The notes under the pieces are model-generated. The model made no database searches, was not told the origin of the DNA, and was given only the letters and a program-made list of their open reading frames with translations. The position numbers and the translations under genes were made by a program. Positions 52,034 to 60,839 of a DNA stretch of 64,000 bases are shown here, one piece after another. Within the stretch, counting starts at the first letter, position 1, and the number at the start of each line of letters is the position of its first letter. The stretch is from NCBI RefSeq assembly GCF_002835935.1, contig NZ_PJCF01000013.1, positions 124,001 through 188,000 of the forward strand, read 5' to 3'. This stretch comes from Paraglaciecola sp. MB-3u-78. Its GTDB lineage: Bacteria > Pseudomonadota > Gammaproteobacteria > Enterobacterales > Alteromonadaceae.

Positions 52034-52497
52034 ATGTACAGGGTGGCCTAAAATAGGCTGGCAGTTCAGTGTTCTCTCATTATCTATATTATTCTTAAGC
52101 TAAAAGTTGGGTAAAACGAATACACGGTAACAATTACCCACCACTTGTTTTTAGCGTTATCTCTTTTTAATATAATTAATTGCTGAAGATACCCTCCCCG
52201 GTATCGGTCTACCAAAAATATAAACATATGAAATAGGGTTATATTAATCGCCATTCACAGCGTTAGCCCTTGATCTATATATAGAATACACTACAAAAAA
52301 CATCTCAAAACCAAATCCCCCTACACTGATTTGGGTATCAATCATGAGGTACCCTCACAGACCCTTCCCCCTAAAAAATGGGTCTATAAACCAATGAACT
52401 AACCTTAATCAACATCCATAAAAAGAGTTGTTTACGTAAAAATTTGTTCGGCTATACTGCACCTTTTTAACCATCTCAAAAGTTTCTCGGAAATCTC
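52034..52497. other. Intergenic stretch before the MFS gene
   Basis: 464 bases, AT-rich, with no credible ORF. It should include the MFS promoter. A weak inverted pair GGCCTAAAATAGGC-type lies just after the upstream stop. Nothing else recognised. Confidence 0.35.
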
Positions 52498-53805
52498 ATG
52501 CGTTCAATCCTTATTTCCATCACAGCCTTATTTTTGGCTATATTTTTGCTGTTATTGGGGAATAGTTTACTAAGCACACTGCTGATACTTCGTGGGATTG
52601 CAGAGGGCTTTTCAAGTAAGTTTTTAGGGATCCTCACTTCGGTCTATTTTTTGGGCGCTTTCATCGCGACTTTGATGGCTTCGAAGATGATCAAGCGGAT
52701 GGGCCATATCCGCTGTTTTACATTCTGTACTGCCTTACTTGGCTGTTGCACGCTGGCTTACGCCTTAGTTATCTCTCCTTACGCATGGCTAATTATTCGA
52801 TTTGCTACTGGCTTTGGGGTATTTGCTATGTATACAGTGGTCGAGAGTTGGTTAAATGGTCAAACACAGGACGCCTACAGAAGTCGCGTATTTTCCGTAT
52901 ATACCCTAATCAACCTGTTAGCGGTTGCCGCTTCCCAACAACTTCTGCTGATTGACAATGCCACCGGTTATACACTTTTCATAGTCGCGAGCCTACTTGT
53001 CACAGCTGCAATCATGCCAATTTCTTGGACCAGACTACAACAACCGAATGTGGATGTTGATATGCCATCCATGAGTATTTTAAAAGTATTTGATGCCGCA
53101 CCCGTTGCAGTAACGGGATGCTTAGTATCAGGGCTGATTATGGGACCATTTTGGGGCCTGACACCCATATTTGTGAGCGGCCTAGGTTATACCGAAAATG
53201 AACTTGCTGTCTTTATATCCCTTTCTATTCTCGGGGGAGCATTGCTGCAATACCCTGTTGGCCGTTGGTCTGATCGAATGGATCGTCGACGTGTCATTTT
53301 ATTTACTTTTATACTGGGTAGTCTGTTGGCATTGACTATGGCTCTGTGTGCTAAGTATTTAGCAGTTGAGCGGGGGCTAATTACTGGATTGTCAGCCATT
53401 TTTTGCGGCCTAGTGTTAGCTATATATCCTATTTCGGTAGTGCATCTTGTGGAACGTATACATAAAGATCATCTGGTAGCCGGTTCCAGCTGCCTTTTGA
53501 TGATCTACGGCTTGGGATCTTTTGTTGGACCCACTGTTGCTGGATTTGCTTTGGAATATATGGGCGCTGGCGCCCTACCGGCTTATTATCTGATGGTGTT
53601 AGCCGTTTTTAGCGTGGTGCTTATCATACAATTAATTCGCTCACGTATTGTTGAAATACCCGAAGACCATGAAAGTCATTACGTGGCTATGGTGCGCACA
53701 TCACCGAATGTACTGCCCATGCACCCAGAATCTGAAGAGGTGCTGTATGCACCAGAAGACTTCCCACATGGGCAGCAAGAGCAGCAAAAGCCTGAGAAAA
53801 TGTGA
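52498..53805 (+). CDS. MFS transporter (YcaD-like)
   Basis: 435 residues, twelve membrane helices. The loop 2-3 motif is ASKMIKRMGHIR, and the second half repeats it as GRWSDRMDRRRV. Resemblance to YcaD and similar exporters comes from FATGFGVFAMYTVVESWLNGQ and the SRVFSVYTLINLLAVAASQQ block. The C-terminal 45 residues are a polar tail with Glu/Gln (GQQEQQKPEKM). The substrate is not known. The next gene follows after 70 bases in the same direction. Confidence 0.88.
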   Translation: MRSILISITALFLAIFLLLLGNSLLSTLLILRGIAEGFSSKFLGILTSVYFLGAFIATLMASKMIKRMGHIRCFTFCTALLGCCTLAYALVISPYAWLIIRFATGFGVFAMYTVVESWLNGQTQDAYRSRVFSVYTLINLLAVAASQQLLLIDNATGYTLFIVASLLVTAAIMPISWTRLQQPNVDVDMPSMSILKVFDAAPVAVTGCLVSGLIMGPFWGLTPIFVSGLGYTENELAVFISLSILGGALLQYPVGRWSDRMDRRRVILFTFILGSLLALTMALCAKYLAVERGLITGLSAIFCGLVLAIYPISVVHLVERIHKDHLVAGSSCLLMIYGLGSFVGPTVAGFALEYMGAGALPAYYLMVLAVFSVVLIIQLIRSRIVEIPEDHESHYVAMVRTSPNVLPMHPESEEVLYAPEDFPHGQQEQQKPEKM

Positions 53806-53875
53806 CATATTATGCTCCCCCTCAAAAAGAATCGAGTGTTAGAATACCCATCATCAAACATTAATAGGACGAGTT

Positions 53876-54346
53876 ATGAAATTTATTGTTTTAGCGGTTG
53901 TCATTGCATTGACGATTTTCTACTTCGCTAGAAACTCAATGAATAAAAAAGAAGCAGTTGAAAATATTGCGATAGGAAAAGACTTCTTAGCAAAAAACAA
54001 AGCGAAGGAAGGTGTCATAGAAACGGCTTCTGGTTTGCAATATCAAGTATTACAAAAAGGTGAAGGAAGTGATCACCCAAGTGCAAGCACAACGGTAAAA
54101 GTCCATTACCACGGTACGTTATTAGACGGCACAGTATTTGATAGCTCAGTAGAACGTGATGAACCTATCAGTTTCTCTTTAAATCAAGTCATAAAAGGTT
54201 GGACCGAAGGGGTTCAATTAATGGTTGTTGGTGATAAATTTAAATTTTTCGTCCCATCTGAATTAGGCTACGGCAATAGAGCAACGGGAAAAATAACCTC
54301 AGGCTCGTTACTCATTTTTGAAGTGGCACTTTTAGACATCCAATAA
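53876..54346 (+). CDS. FKBP-type peptidyl-prolyl cis-trans isomerase
   Basis: 156 residues: a single N-terminal hydrophobic helix (KFIVLAVVIALTIFYFA), a short helical linker, then a full FKBP domain with TVKVHYHGTLLDGTVFDSSVERDEPISF, VIKGWTEGVQLM and a C-terminal GSLLIFEVALLDI. The helix has no clear cleavage site, so the enzyme is probably anchored and faces the periplasm. It speeds proline isomerisation in folding proteins. GGACGAGTT precedes the ATG. Confidence 0.92.
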   Translation: MKFIVLAVVIALTIFYFARNSMNKKEAVENIAIGKDFLAKNKAKEGVIETASGLQYQVLQKGEGSDHPSASTTVKVHYHGTLLDGTVFDSSVERDEPISFSLNQVIKGWTEGVQLMVVGDKFKFFVPSELGYGNRATGKITSGSLLIFEVALLDIQ

Positions 54347-54469
54347 TGAAGTAGCTATCTGTCAATGGGATGACTGATAGTCTGCTTGATGGCAGTCAAC
54401 AATTCTAGCTGTAACAAATCCTATTTGTTACAGTGATAAACACTCTAATCATCAAGGAAACTTGCAACT

Positions 54470-55474
54470 ATGTCTGAGCTCAATACTTTTAAAGCTTTGC
54501 TGGTAGAAGAAACCGCCAATAAACAATTTACTTTGAATATAGTCAATCGCTCAGTGAGTGACTTACCAGAAAATGACTTACTCGTTAATGTTCACTATTC
54601 ATCATTGAATTACAAAGATGCGTTATCTGCTAGCGGCAATAAACGGGTCAGCGCACATTTTCCTCATACTCCCGGGATAGATGCTGCAGGTGTTGTTGTG
54701 CGCGATAAGTCAGGCACCTTTTCGCCCGGAGATGAGGTAGTGATGTTTGGCTATGATTTGGGTATGAACACCCCAGGCGGTTTAGGTCAGATGATATCCA
54801 TTCCCGCCAACTGGGCAGTTAAACGCCCAGATAATTTAACCTTAAAAGAAGCCATGAGTTACGGAACTGGCGGTTTAACAGCGGCTCTTTGCGTCCAAAA
54901 ACTAGAAAAAATGGGTGCACGTCCTGAAGATGGCCCCGTTGCGGTGACTGGATCAACTGGGGGGGTCGGCAGTATCAGTATCGCCCTCCTGAAGCAATTG
55001 GGTTATAGCGTGGTAGCCTTTTCAGGCAAACCTGAACAAACTGCGCATTTAAAGTCTATTGGTGCCGATGAAGTATTGCATCGTGATGTGCTCAATGAAG
55101 TAGCTGATCTGCCAATGGGAAAAGAAAGATGGGCTCATGGAATAGATACCTTAGGCGGTGACTATCTAAGTAACCTTTTAAAACAAATTAAATCCGGTGG
55201 CGGCGTATCCGCATGTGGACTCGCGTCTTCTGATTCATTTTCCTCTACCGTATTTCCTTTTATTATCAGAGGTGTGTCGTTACTCGGTGTGGACTCGGTA
55301 TATATCCCACTTAGTGATAAACAACATATTTGGCAACGTGTCGCTAGCGATATGAAGCTGCCGAATCTGCAAAATTTATGTGAAGAAATATCCTTAGAAC
55401 AAACCCCAGAATATCTGAAACGCTTTATGCAGGCTAAGGTTGTGGGGCGTTATTTGGTCAATTTACAAGGTTAA
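54470..55474 (+). CDS. acuI: Acrylyl-CoA reductase / YhdH-type quinone oxidoreductase
   Basis: 334 residues of the medium-chain dehydrogenase family without zinc ligands. Family markers: VHYSSLNYKDALSASGN, PHTPGIDAAGVV, YGTGGLTAALCV and the NADPH loop VTGSTGGVGSISIALL. In DMSP-using marine bacteria AcuI reduces acryloyl-CoA to propionyl-CoA; no dmd or ddd gene is nearby here, so a general detoxifying role as for E. coli YhdH is equally likely. AAGGAAACTTGCAACT precedes ATG. Confidence 0.9.
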   Translation: MSELNTFKALLVEETANKQFTLNIVNRSVSDLPENDLLVNVHYSSLNYKDALSASGNKRVSAHFPHTPGIDAAGVVVRDKSGTFSPGDEVVMFGYDLGMNTPGGLGQMISIPANWAVKRPDNLTLKEAMSYGTGGLTAALCVQKLEKMGARPEDGPVAVTGSTGGVGSISIALLKQLGYSVVAFSGKPEQTAHLKSIGADEVLHRDVLNEVADLPMGKERWAHGIDTLGGDYLSNLLKQIKSGGGVSACGLASSDSFSSTVFPFIIRGVSLLGVDSVYIPLSDKQHIWQRVASDMKLPNLQNLCEEISLEQTPEYLKRFMQAKVVGRYLVNLQG

Positions 55475-55510
55475 AATAGTAAATTTATAGTGCATGAGTG
55501 AAGAGCATAA

Positions 55511-55551
55511 ACTATCGGGGTCATACACTATGGTGTGCTGCCTCCGATAGT
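55511..55551 (+). terminator. Possible hairpin after acuI
   Basis: ACTATCGG (55511-55518) pairs with CCGATAGT (55544-55551). The loop is long (25 bases) and no U-run follows, so it may be structure only. Confidence 0.35.
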
Positions 55552-55750
55552 CACAGTTACCACTTTTGAGTCGTGATTATGCAACCTTGTTACTCTCGTA
55601 AAGCGGTTGTTGTGTGGTGGTTAGGATTAAGAGATAAAAAATGAGTGATTAAATGCTAAAACTCAATTCAAAGAAGTAGTGTATTCCCCTTGGTATAGGC
55701 TCCACTTTACCTATTAGCAAAATTATCCTTCTATTCGTTTGCGCCCTAAG

Positions 55751-55777
55751 CCACTAGCCACTAGCCACTAGCCACTA
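55751..55777. repeat. CCACTAG heptamer tandem repeat overlapping a stop codon
   Basis: Three full CCACTAG units and CCACTA of a fourth. On the minus strand the unit contains TAG, and the copy at 55775-55777 provides the stop codon of the ThrE-type gene. It is a different unit from the GCTCGTA tracts but sits in the same position relative to a minus-strand gene end. Confidence 0.9.
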
Positions 55778-57001
55778 CAACGATTTTCTGGTGGGCATCA
55801 CCACGTTAGCGAATATTAACCCTGCCACCAAAGACATCAATATTAAGAAGGTTTCCTGACCAATATGATCGGTTTTGATAATATCTTGGCCTGAGATAAA
55901 CAAATTCAATCCAATATAGGTTTTTGACCCCGGAACCAGCACAATTAAACCGGGCATAGCCACTATAGTAGAGGGAGCGTTAACAATCCGTGAAAACAGA
56001 TTCGCAAATACCCCCAGTGCAAATGCCCCCACAAAAGCGCCAAGTCCGTTTTCAAGGTAACCTGAACTCCAAGTCGATGTCCCATAGGCAATAAAGGTGG
56101 AAGCGATTGCCCAATGCACATGTTTCATTCGAGTTCGAAAGATAGCAACCAGACCCACGCTAAGCATGAGTACGCCTAACCAGTTGACCCAAACAGGCAA
56201 GGTGACAGCCATTGCCAGCTCTTGTTGATCAAATAATTGGTAGCCCAAACTCACCCCTAAAAAAGCACCAAAATACAGTTTAAATAGCTGCATGGTGGCA
56301 TCCATTATCCGCACCGTTCCAGATACCATATTCCGTGAAGACAATTCAGCTAATCCCATGGTCAATGACAAACCCGGCACTAATATGATCAAAGAGGAAA
56401 GAATGATCAGCCAGATGTTAAATCCTGATGATGAGTAATGGTTAATCGCACACGCCACAAAGCCCACTGTAAAAGATGCCACAGGCTCCAGCATCAAATT
56501 AACCCGTCTTGAACGAAGTGCCCATAGGGTCCACAAGTACACCATTACCCCCAACAAACCAGAATACATAATTTCTGACCAACCGGCTCCCATCAACATT
56601 GCAAATGCGCTGGTAGACAAGCCAAAAGCAAAACCGGTTAAGCTCTTGCCGTAAGGACTGGGCATGACGTCAATCTCGTTCAAGCGTTTATCGGCTTCAT
56701 TAAGGGAGATTTCGCCAGACAGCAACTCTTGGGCTAATTCATCAGTCCTAGACAAGGAATTCATATCCAGCTCACCCGGCTGCATGCGTGCAGAATGGTT
56801 ATATTCCTCTTCGTGACCATCACTCCATAACACAATAGTTAACGAGGTGGGTGTAGAAATAAAGGATGCATGCAGACCAAAATGCGTAGCAATTTCAGTT
56901 AAATACGCTTCCAAACGAAAAGAGGGTGAGCCATACTTGTGCAACATTTTAGCCAGTTTAAGGATAAAACGACGTATTTGGATAAACTCTAACTGGTCCA
57001 T
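55775..57001 (-). CDS. Threonine/serine exporter ThrE family protein
   Basis: 408 residues in one chain that joins the two parts known separately as YjjP and YjjB. Residues 1-110 form the soluble N-terminal domain (LAKMLHKYGSPSFRLEAYL); ten membrane helices follow (for example LVPGLSLTMGLAELSSRNMVSGTVR, and IVAMPGLIVLVPGSKTYIGLNLF in the second part). It is expected to export Thr/Ser or, as YjjPB, succinate-like compounds. Its TAG stop lies within the heptamer repeat. Confidence 0.88.
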   Translation of the reverse strand: MDQLEFIQIRRFILKLAKMLHKYGSPSFRLEAYLTEIATHFGLHASFISTPTSLTIVLWSDGHEEEYNHSARMQPGELDMNSLSRTDELAQELLSGEISLNEADKRLNEIDVMPSPYGKSLTGFAFGLSTSAFAMLMGAGWSEIMYSGLLGVMVYLWTLWALRSRRVNLMLEPVASFTVGFVACAINHYSSSGFNIWLIILSSLIILVPGLSLTMGLAELSSRNMVSGTVRIMDATMQLFKLYFGAFLGVSLGYQLFDQQELAMAVTLPVWVNWLGVLMLSVGLVAIFRTRMKHVHWAIASTFIAYGTSTWSSGYLENGLGAFVGAFALGVFANLFSRIVNAPSTIVAMPGLIVLVPGSKTYIGLNLFISGQDIIKTDHIGQETFLILMSLVAGLIFANVVMPTRKSL

Positions 57002-57205
57002 TTCTCTGCTACTACTTCAAAAGTTAAGGTCATGCAAGGAGCGCTAAAAAAGCTACTTGCATATACAAAGGTGATAATCAAGGCGTGGATTTTAGTGATA
57101 GATATCATTAGGGGCAATGAACATTTTTTGACTATTTCAATTAGAATAACTAATGAATAAAGTTCACTATAAAAAGACTATATTGCGGCATGGTCTAAGG
57201 AGGAA

Positions 57206-57316
57206 ATGTGCTTAATTTGCGCAATGAAAATTAGCAGGACACAGTGTATTTCATGGCATCACCATTGCAAATTAGCCGTTAGCAATGTCAAAAGCCTTTG
57301 TTTAAAAGGGGTTTGA
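57206..57316 (+). CDS. Possible 36-residue Cys/His-rich microprotein
   Basis: A perfect TAAGGAGG lies just upstream of ATG 57206, which opens MCLICAMKISRTQCISWHHH and runs to 57316. It has five Cys and three His in a row, a pattern that can bind metal. The AGGAGG-to-ATG spacing (2 bases) is too short for good initiation, while a GTG 3 bases later gives only 8 codons, so translation is doubtful. The remainder of 57002-57381 shows no gene. Confidence 0.25.
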   Translation: MCLICAMKISRTQCISWHHHCKLAVSNVKSLCLKGV

Positions 57317-57381
57317 ATGCGAGATGAAAACGTCAAAGACTATTTTCTATGCTGACAGTCATAAAACATGAAAAAGCAATA

Positions 57382-58011
57382 TTAACCACCGGCAGTAATA
57401 TGCTTACGCAGCTGTGTGTATGCCTGTAATATCGACTGAGACACTTCATTCCTGCCACCTTTATCGGGATGGTTTTCGTGTTGTAGTTTTCGATATTGCT
57501 GCTTGAGTTCAGATAAATTAGTATCCTTCAACGCGTCAATTTCCATCGTAATACAAGCTCGTTCAAGTGCCGATCCAGAGAGCTTGGCATGATGATCATA
57601 ACCTACCATTTTTTGCCAAAAACTGTCTAACAAGGCTTCCACGTCATTCTCATTGGTAGCGCTTAAATTACTCCAGTCTAAGTAGTAGTTAGCAAGTGGG
57701 TCTTCTGTTTGAATATTGGCAGCAGACTCCAAAATAGGGAGTAAGGTAATACGCGTCAGCCCAATGTCTAACTGCCCTATTTTTTGTTCGCGCCATTGAT
57801 TCTTCAACTGATAAAGACAGTGAAACAACACAAAGTGTGTTTGAAACATCATCAACGCGTCTCCCAGAGCATGCTCATCAAACACCAAGTAAGGCGGACT
57901 TTTTAAGGCCTTGATTAAGTCATACTCGCTGATCCCCTCTTCAAACTGTGATCGAAAGGTGACAAGTGCATCGATTAGTAATCTTTGTAGTTCGTTAAAC
58001 TTGTGTGGCAA
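57382..58011 (-). CDS. DNAJ-related protein with C-terminal J domain
   Basis: 209 residues. The N-terminal 130 match the DNAJ-related domain (ISEYDLIKALKSPPYLVFDE, FVLFHCLYQLKNQWREQ). The last 65 form a J domain with the essential HPD in HENHPDKGG (about 182-186). It should stimulate an Hsp70; note that a YegD-type Hsp70 is encoded at 39431-40945, though there is no genetic link. Found in many gammaproteobacteria as a cytosolic protein of unknown client. Confidence 0.88.
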   Translation of the reverse strand: MPHKFNELQRLLIDALVTFRSQFEEGISEYDLIKALKSPPYLVFDEHALGDALMMFQTHFVLFHCLYQLKNQWREQKIGQLDIGLTRITLLPILESAANIQTEDPLANYYLDWSNLSATNENDVEALLDSFWQKMVGYDHHAKLSGSALERACITMEIDALKDTNLSELKQQYRKLQHENHPDKGGRNEVSQSILQAYTQLRKHITAGG

Positions 58012-58186
58012 TTAACTCTCCGTATCAAACTTTGTATCTAAGCGTTCATTCATCTAAAGACTCTGGTCATAAATGGCTGCCCCTTTTCGCCTTAATCATG
58101 ATAACCCCCCATTAAAGCGGGTTTCAAATAAACGAATGAAGTCTGCAACTGGTAAGCTGATATTAAGATCGTTGCAGTCTGAATAT

Positions 58187-58795
58187 CTAACCAAAGCTCG
58201 CCGCTTTCTTATAAGCAGTGCGGTCTTGCACTTTTGCCAAATAAGCCAAGGTGTTATCCCGACCTTTAAGCAAGCCAAGACTAGCTGCAATTTCTAGCAT
58301 GATTTGCATCATAATGTCGGCAGCGGTGAATTCAGTGCCTGCAAAATACTCCCGCTCAGCCAAAATAGATTCAATATAACCAAAGTCTACAGCCACTTCT
58401 TTAGCAATATAGCCGTCCATCTTTTGGTCGCCGCTGCGGGTTTCCATGCCCATAAATAACCTAAACATCACCGGTAATGCCAAGGATCCTTCAGCAAAAT
58501 GTGACCATTCCAGATATTGATAATATTCTTTGGTCCCCTTTTCAGGGCGTAAACGTTTTTCAACGTCTTGATCCAAAATGTATTCCATTATGGTACTAGA
58601 CTCACACAAGGTAATATCACCATCAACGATAATGGGTGCTTTACTCAGCGGGTGAACTGCTTTCAAGCTTTCAGGGGCTAAATTCGTCTGAGCATCACGC
58701 TGATAATCAATACGTTGATACTCCATGTCTAGCTCTTCTAACAACCACAATACGCGTTTAGAACGAGATTTATTTAAATGGTGTACTGTTAACAT
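58187..58795 (-). CDS. Glutathione S-transferase
   Basis: 202 residues. Thioredoxin-like domain with LTVHHLNKSRSKRVLWLLEELD, then the cis-Pro in LSKAPIIVDGDITLCESSTIMEYI (the ES pair binds the glutamyl end of glutathione), and the helical domain with GTEFTAADIMMQIMLEIA. Normal length. It lies just downstream of a dehydrogenase ruin and the YqhD-type gene, all on the minus strand. Confidence 0.9.
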   Translation of the reverse strand: MLTVHHLNKSRSKRVLWLLEELDMEYQRIDYQRDAQTNLAPESLKAVHPLSKAPIIVDGDITLCESSTIMEYILDQDVEKRLRPEKGTKEYYQYLEWSHFAEGSLALPVMFRLFMGMETRSGDQKMDGYIAKEVAVDFGYIESILAEREYFAGTEFTAADIMMQIMLEIAASLGLLKGRDNTLAYLAKVQDRTAYKKAASFG

Positions 58796-58823
58796 AATAT
58801 GTCTCTTTAAAAGTTGTTATTAA

Positions 58824-59035
58824 TTATAATTCGTCAGGATCGACGAGCATCACAAGCTTGCCAAAGTTTTTGCCTAGTTTTAATAAGTTGACGCCATCGG
58901 AAATAGCATAATCTTGCCATCCCGAAGATGAAAGCTACCTAACGTTGGCGCACCCACCGGACGCGTCGCGAATGTCCACTGGCGATTAACCTGCACACTT
59001 TGAACCGTAGAATGATGTTGATTTACAATTGTCAT
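58824..59035 (-). pseudogene. Remnant of a medium-chain dehydrogenase gene (CurA-like start)
   Basis: ATG 59035 opens MTIVNQHHSTVQSVQVNRQW and TFATRPVGAPTLGSFHL, the start of CurA/YncB-type NADP-dependent oxidoreductases. The frame is lost after about 35 residues; near the end another frame reads AISDGVNLLKLGKNFGKLVM, a typical C-terminal tail of medium-chain dehydrogenases, to the stop at 58824. About 280 residues have been deleted, with a frame change at the join. The tail might come from a different dehydrogenase than the head. Confidence 0.65.
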
Positions 59036-59062
59036 CTTGATTGTCCTATACCAAAGGTCGAA

Positions 59063-60220
59063 TTAAAGAGCAGTTACTAATATTTCTCGGCTGATATCAG
59101 GTGTAACAGCGCTATGTTCACCTAACTTCACCATACCGTGTCGCGTTAGTTTTTCGATTAACAAATCTATATCCGCTACACCTAAATCAACATGGGATAA
59201 ACGAGTAGGCACTTGCATCTTTTCAAAAAACTGCTCGGTTAATGCAATAGCCCGATCAATACGTGCATCTTCATCACCCTCTGTCACATTCCAGACACGT
59301 TCAGCGTACTGTAATAATTTTTCACGCTTTGCTTCTTTACGTATTTTCATCACAGCAGGTAATACTATGGACAAAGTACGTGCATGGTCGATACCATGGG
59401 TACCCGTTAGTTCGTGTCCAATCATGTGAGTGGTCCAATCTTGCGGTACACCGGCTCCAATTAAACCATTAAGCGCCATCGTTGCTGCCCACATAATGTT
59501 GCCACGCACGTCTAGGTCTTTAGACGTTTCAGGGGCCAATGCTTTTGGTCCTTCTTCGATTAAAGTTAACAATAGTCCTTCAGCAAAACGGTCTTGCACC
59601 TTAGCGTTCACGCTGTAGGTAAGGTATTGTTCCATAGTGTGAACAAACGCATCCACAGCACCGTTACCGATTTGGCGGTCGGACAATGAAAGTGTTACCG
59701 CAGGGTCGAGTATCGCAAAAATAGGACGAACCAGAGGGCTTGCGAAGGGTAGCTTATTACCATTGCGGGTCACTACCGCACCAGTATTTGACTCCGAACC
59801 GGTTGCTGGCAAAGTAAGTACACAAGCAAGTGGCAACGCTTTGGTAATACGTACTTGTTTGCTCACTATATCCCAAGGATCTTCACCTTCGTAAAGCGCC
59901 ACAGCGGCGATAAATTTAGAACCATCAACCACCGAACCACCGCCAACGGCTAGAATAAAGTCGATATTATTTTCTTTAATAATATCTTGTGCCTTCATTA
60001 ACGTATCGTAACTTGGGTTTGGCTCGATGCCAGAGAATTCAAACCACGTATGCTTGGCGAGAGCTGCAACAACTTGGTCATAAACGCCATTACTTTTGAT
60101 TGAGCCACCGCCATAGGTCATCAGTATTTTTGCATCACTAGGGATCTGTTTACTTAACGAGGCTATTTGACCTTCACCAAAACGGATTTGAGTCGTATTT
60201 TGAAAACTAAAATTTAACAT
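59063..60220 (-). CDS. yqhD: Iron-type alcohol dehydrogenase, YqhD-like aldehyde reductase
   Basis: 385 residues. MLNFSFQNTTQIRFGEGQI and YGGGSIKSNGVYD are the YqhD-type start; GGGSVVDGSKFIAA is the nucleotide loop. Metal ligands lie in GAVDAFVHTMEQYLT (Asp, His), HMIGHELTGTHGIDHARTL (two His). YqhD reduces short aldehydes with NADPH and relieves lipid-peroxide stress. It lies upstream of a dehydrogenase ruin and GST in the same direction, so this may be an old electrophile-detoxification cluster. Confidence 0.93.
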   Translation of the reverse strand: MLNFSFQNTTQIRFGEGQIASLSKQIPSDAKILMTYGGGSIKSNGVYDQVVAALAKHTWFEFSGIEPNPSYDTLMKAQDIIKENNIDFILAVGGGSVVDGSKFIAAVALYEGEDPWDIVSKQVRITKALPLACVLTLPATGSESNTGAVVTRNGNKLPFASPLVRPIFAILDPAVTLSLSDRQIGNGAVDAFVHTMEQYLTYSVNAKVQDRFAEGLLLTLIEEGPKALAPETSKDLDVRGNIMWAATMALNGLIGAGVPQDWTTHMIGHELTGTHGIDHARTLSIVLPAVMKIRKEAKREKLLQYAERVWNVTEGDEDARIDRAIALTEQFFEKMQVPTRLSHVDLGVADIDLLIEKLTRHGMVKLGEHSAVTPDISREILVTAL

Positions 60221-60282
60221 GATTATGATTCCTGATTATTTCTAAAATTAAGCTAGAGCGGTTAAATCATCCACAACTAAAT

Positions 60283-60714
60283 CTAATAACCTCTTTTTTT
60301 CCAGAACTGGATCTCACCCTCTGTGTGTTCTACTAATAAACTGAAGGTTTTCTGCGCAATGACTTTGCCATCAAACTCTATCACCATTCGCCAATCTCCG
60401 ATTTTATCGTGAATAGGTGCCCATACTGTGTCACCTAGATAAAATTCCCAATCATTATTTCTTATATATACCACTCCCTCAAAGGGCGGCATGGCATGTC
60501 CACTTTCATCGGGTACGTCAGGATGAAAAATGCTCCAATCTAAGCGTTTTCCTTTAGATTTTTTAGCCTTAAGAATAAAACCAAATTCAATATCTAATTG
60601 TATTGGGATACGGGTAGTAAACGTTTTGATTTTTGGAAGGCTTTTACTTTTTTCATCCCAGCTTTCATAAATACCGTAACTGGTCATCTCAAAAGATGTA
60701 CGTAACTTAGACAA
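60283..60714 (-). CDS. DUF3859 domain protein
   Basis: 143 residues, no signal peptide. SYGIYESWDEKSKSLPKIK at the start, an immunoglobulin-like beta pattern (IQLDIEFGFILKAKKSKGK, RLDWSIFHPDVPDE) and GDWRMVIEFDGKVIAQKTF near the end match DUF3859. The function is unknown. Confidence 0.85.
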   Translation of the reverse strand: MSKLRTSFEMTSYGIYESWDEKSKSLPKIKTFTTRIPIQLDIEFGFILKAKKSKGKRLDWSIFHPDVPDESGHAMPPFEGVVYIRNNDWEFYLGDTVWAPIHDKIGDWRMVIEFDGKVIAQKTFSLLVEHTEGEIQFWKKRGY

Positions 60715-60839
60715 TTAAACTCCAAAAAATCAATGTTTTAAGTGATAGAAATGCCCACGCTTGAATACTGTTATCATTGCTGGCAGATAGTCATAAAGTG
60801 TAGATAATGCAGATTTTTCTGCAGTTAAGGAAAACGGCA

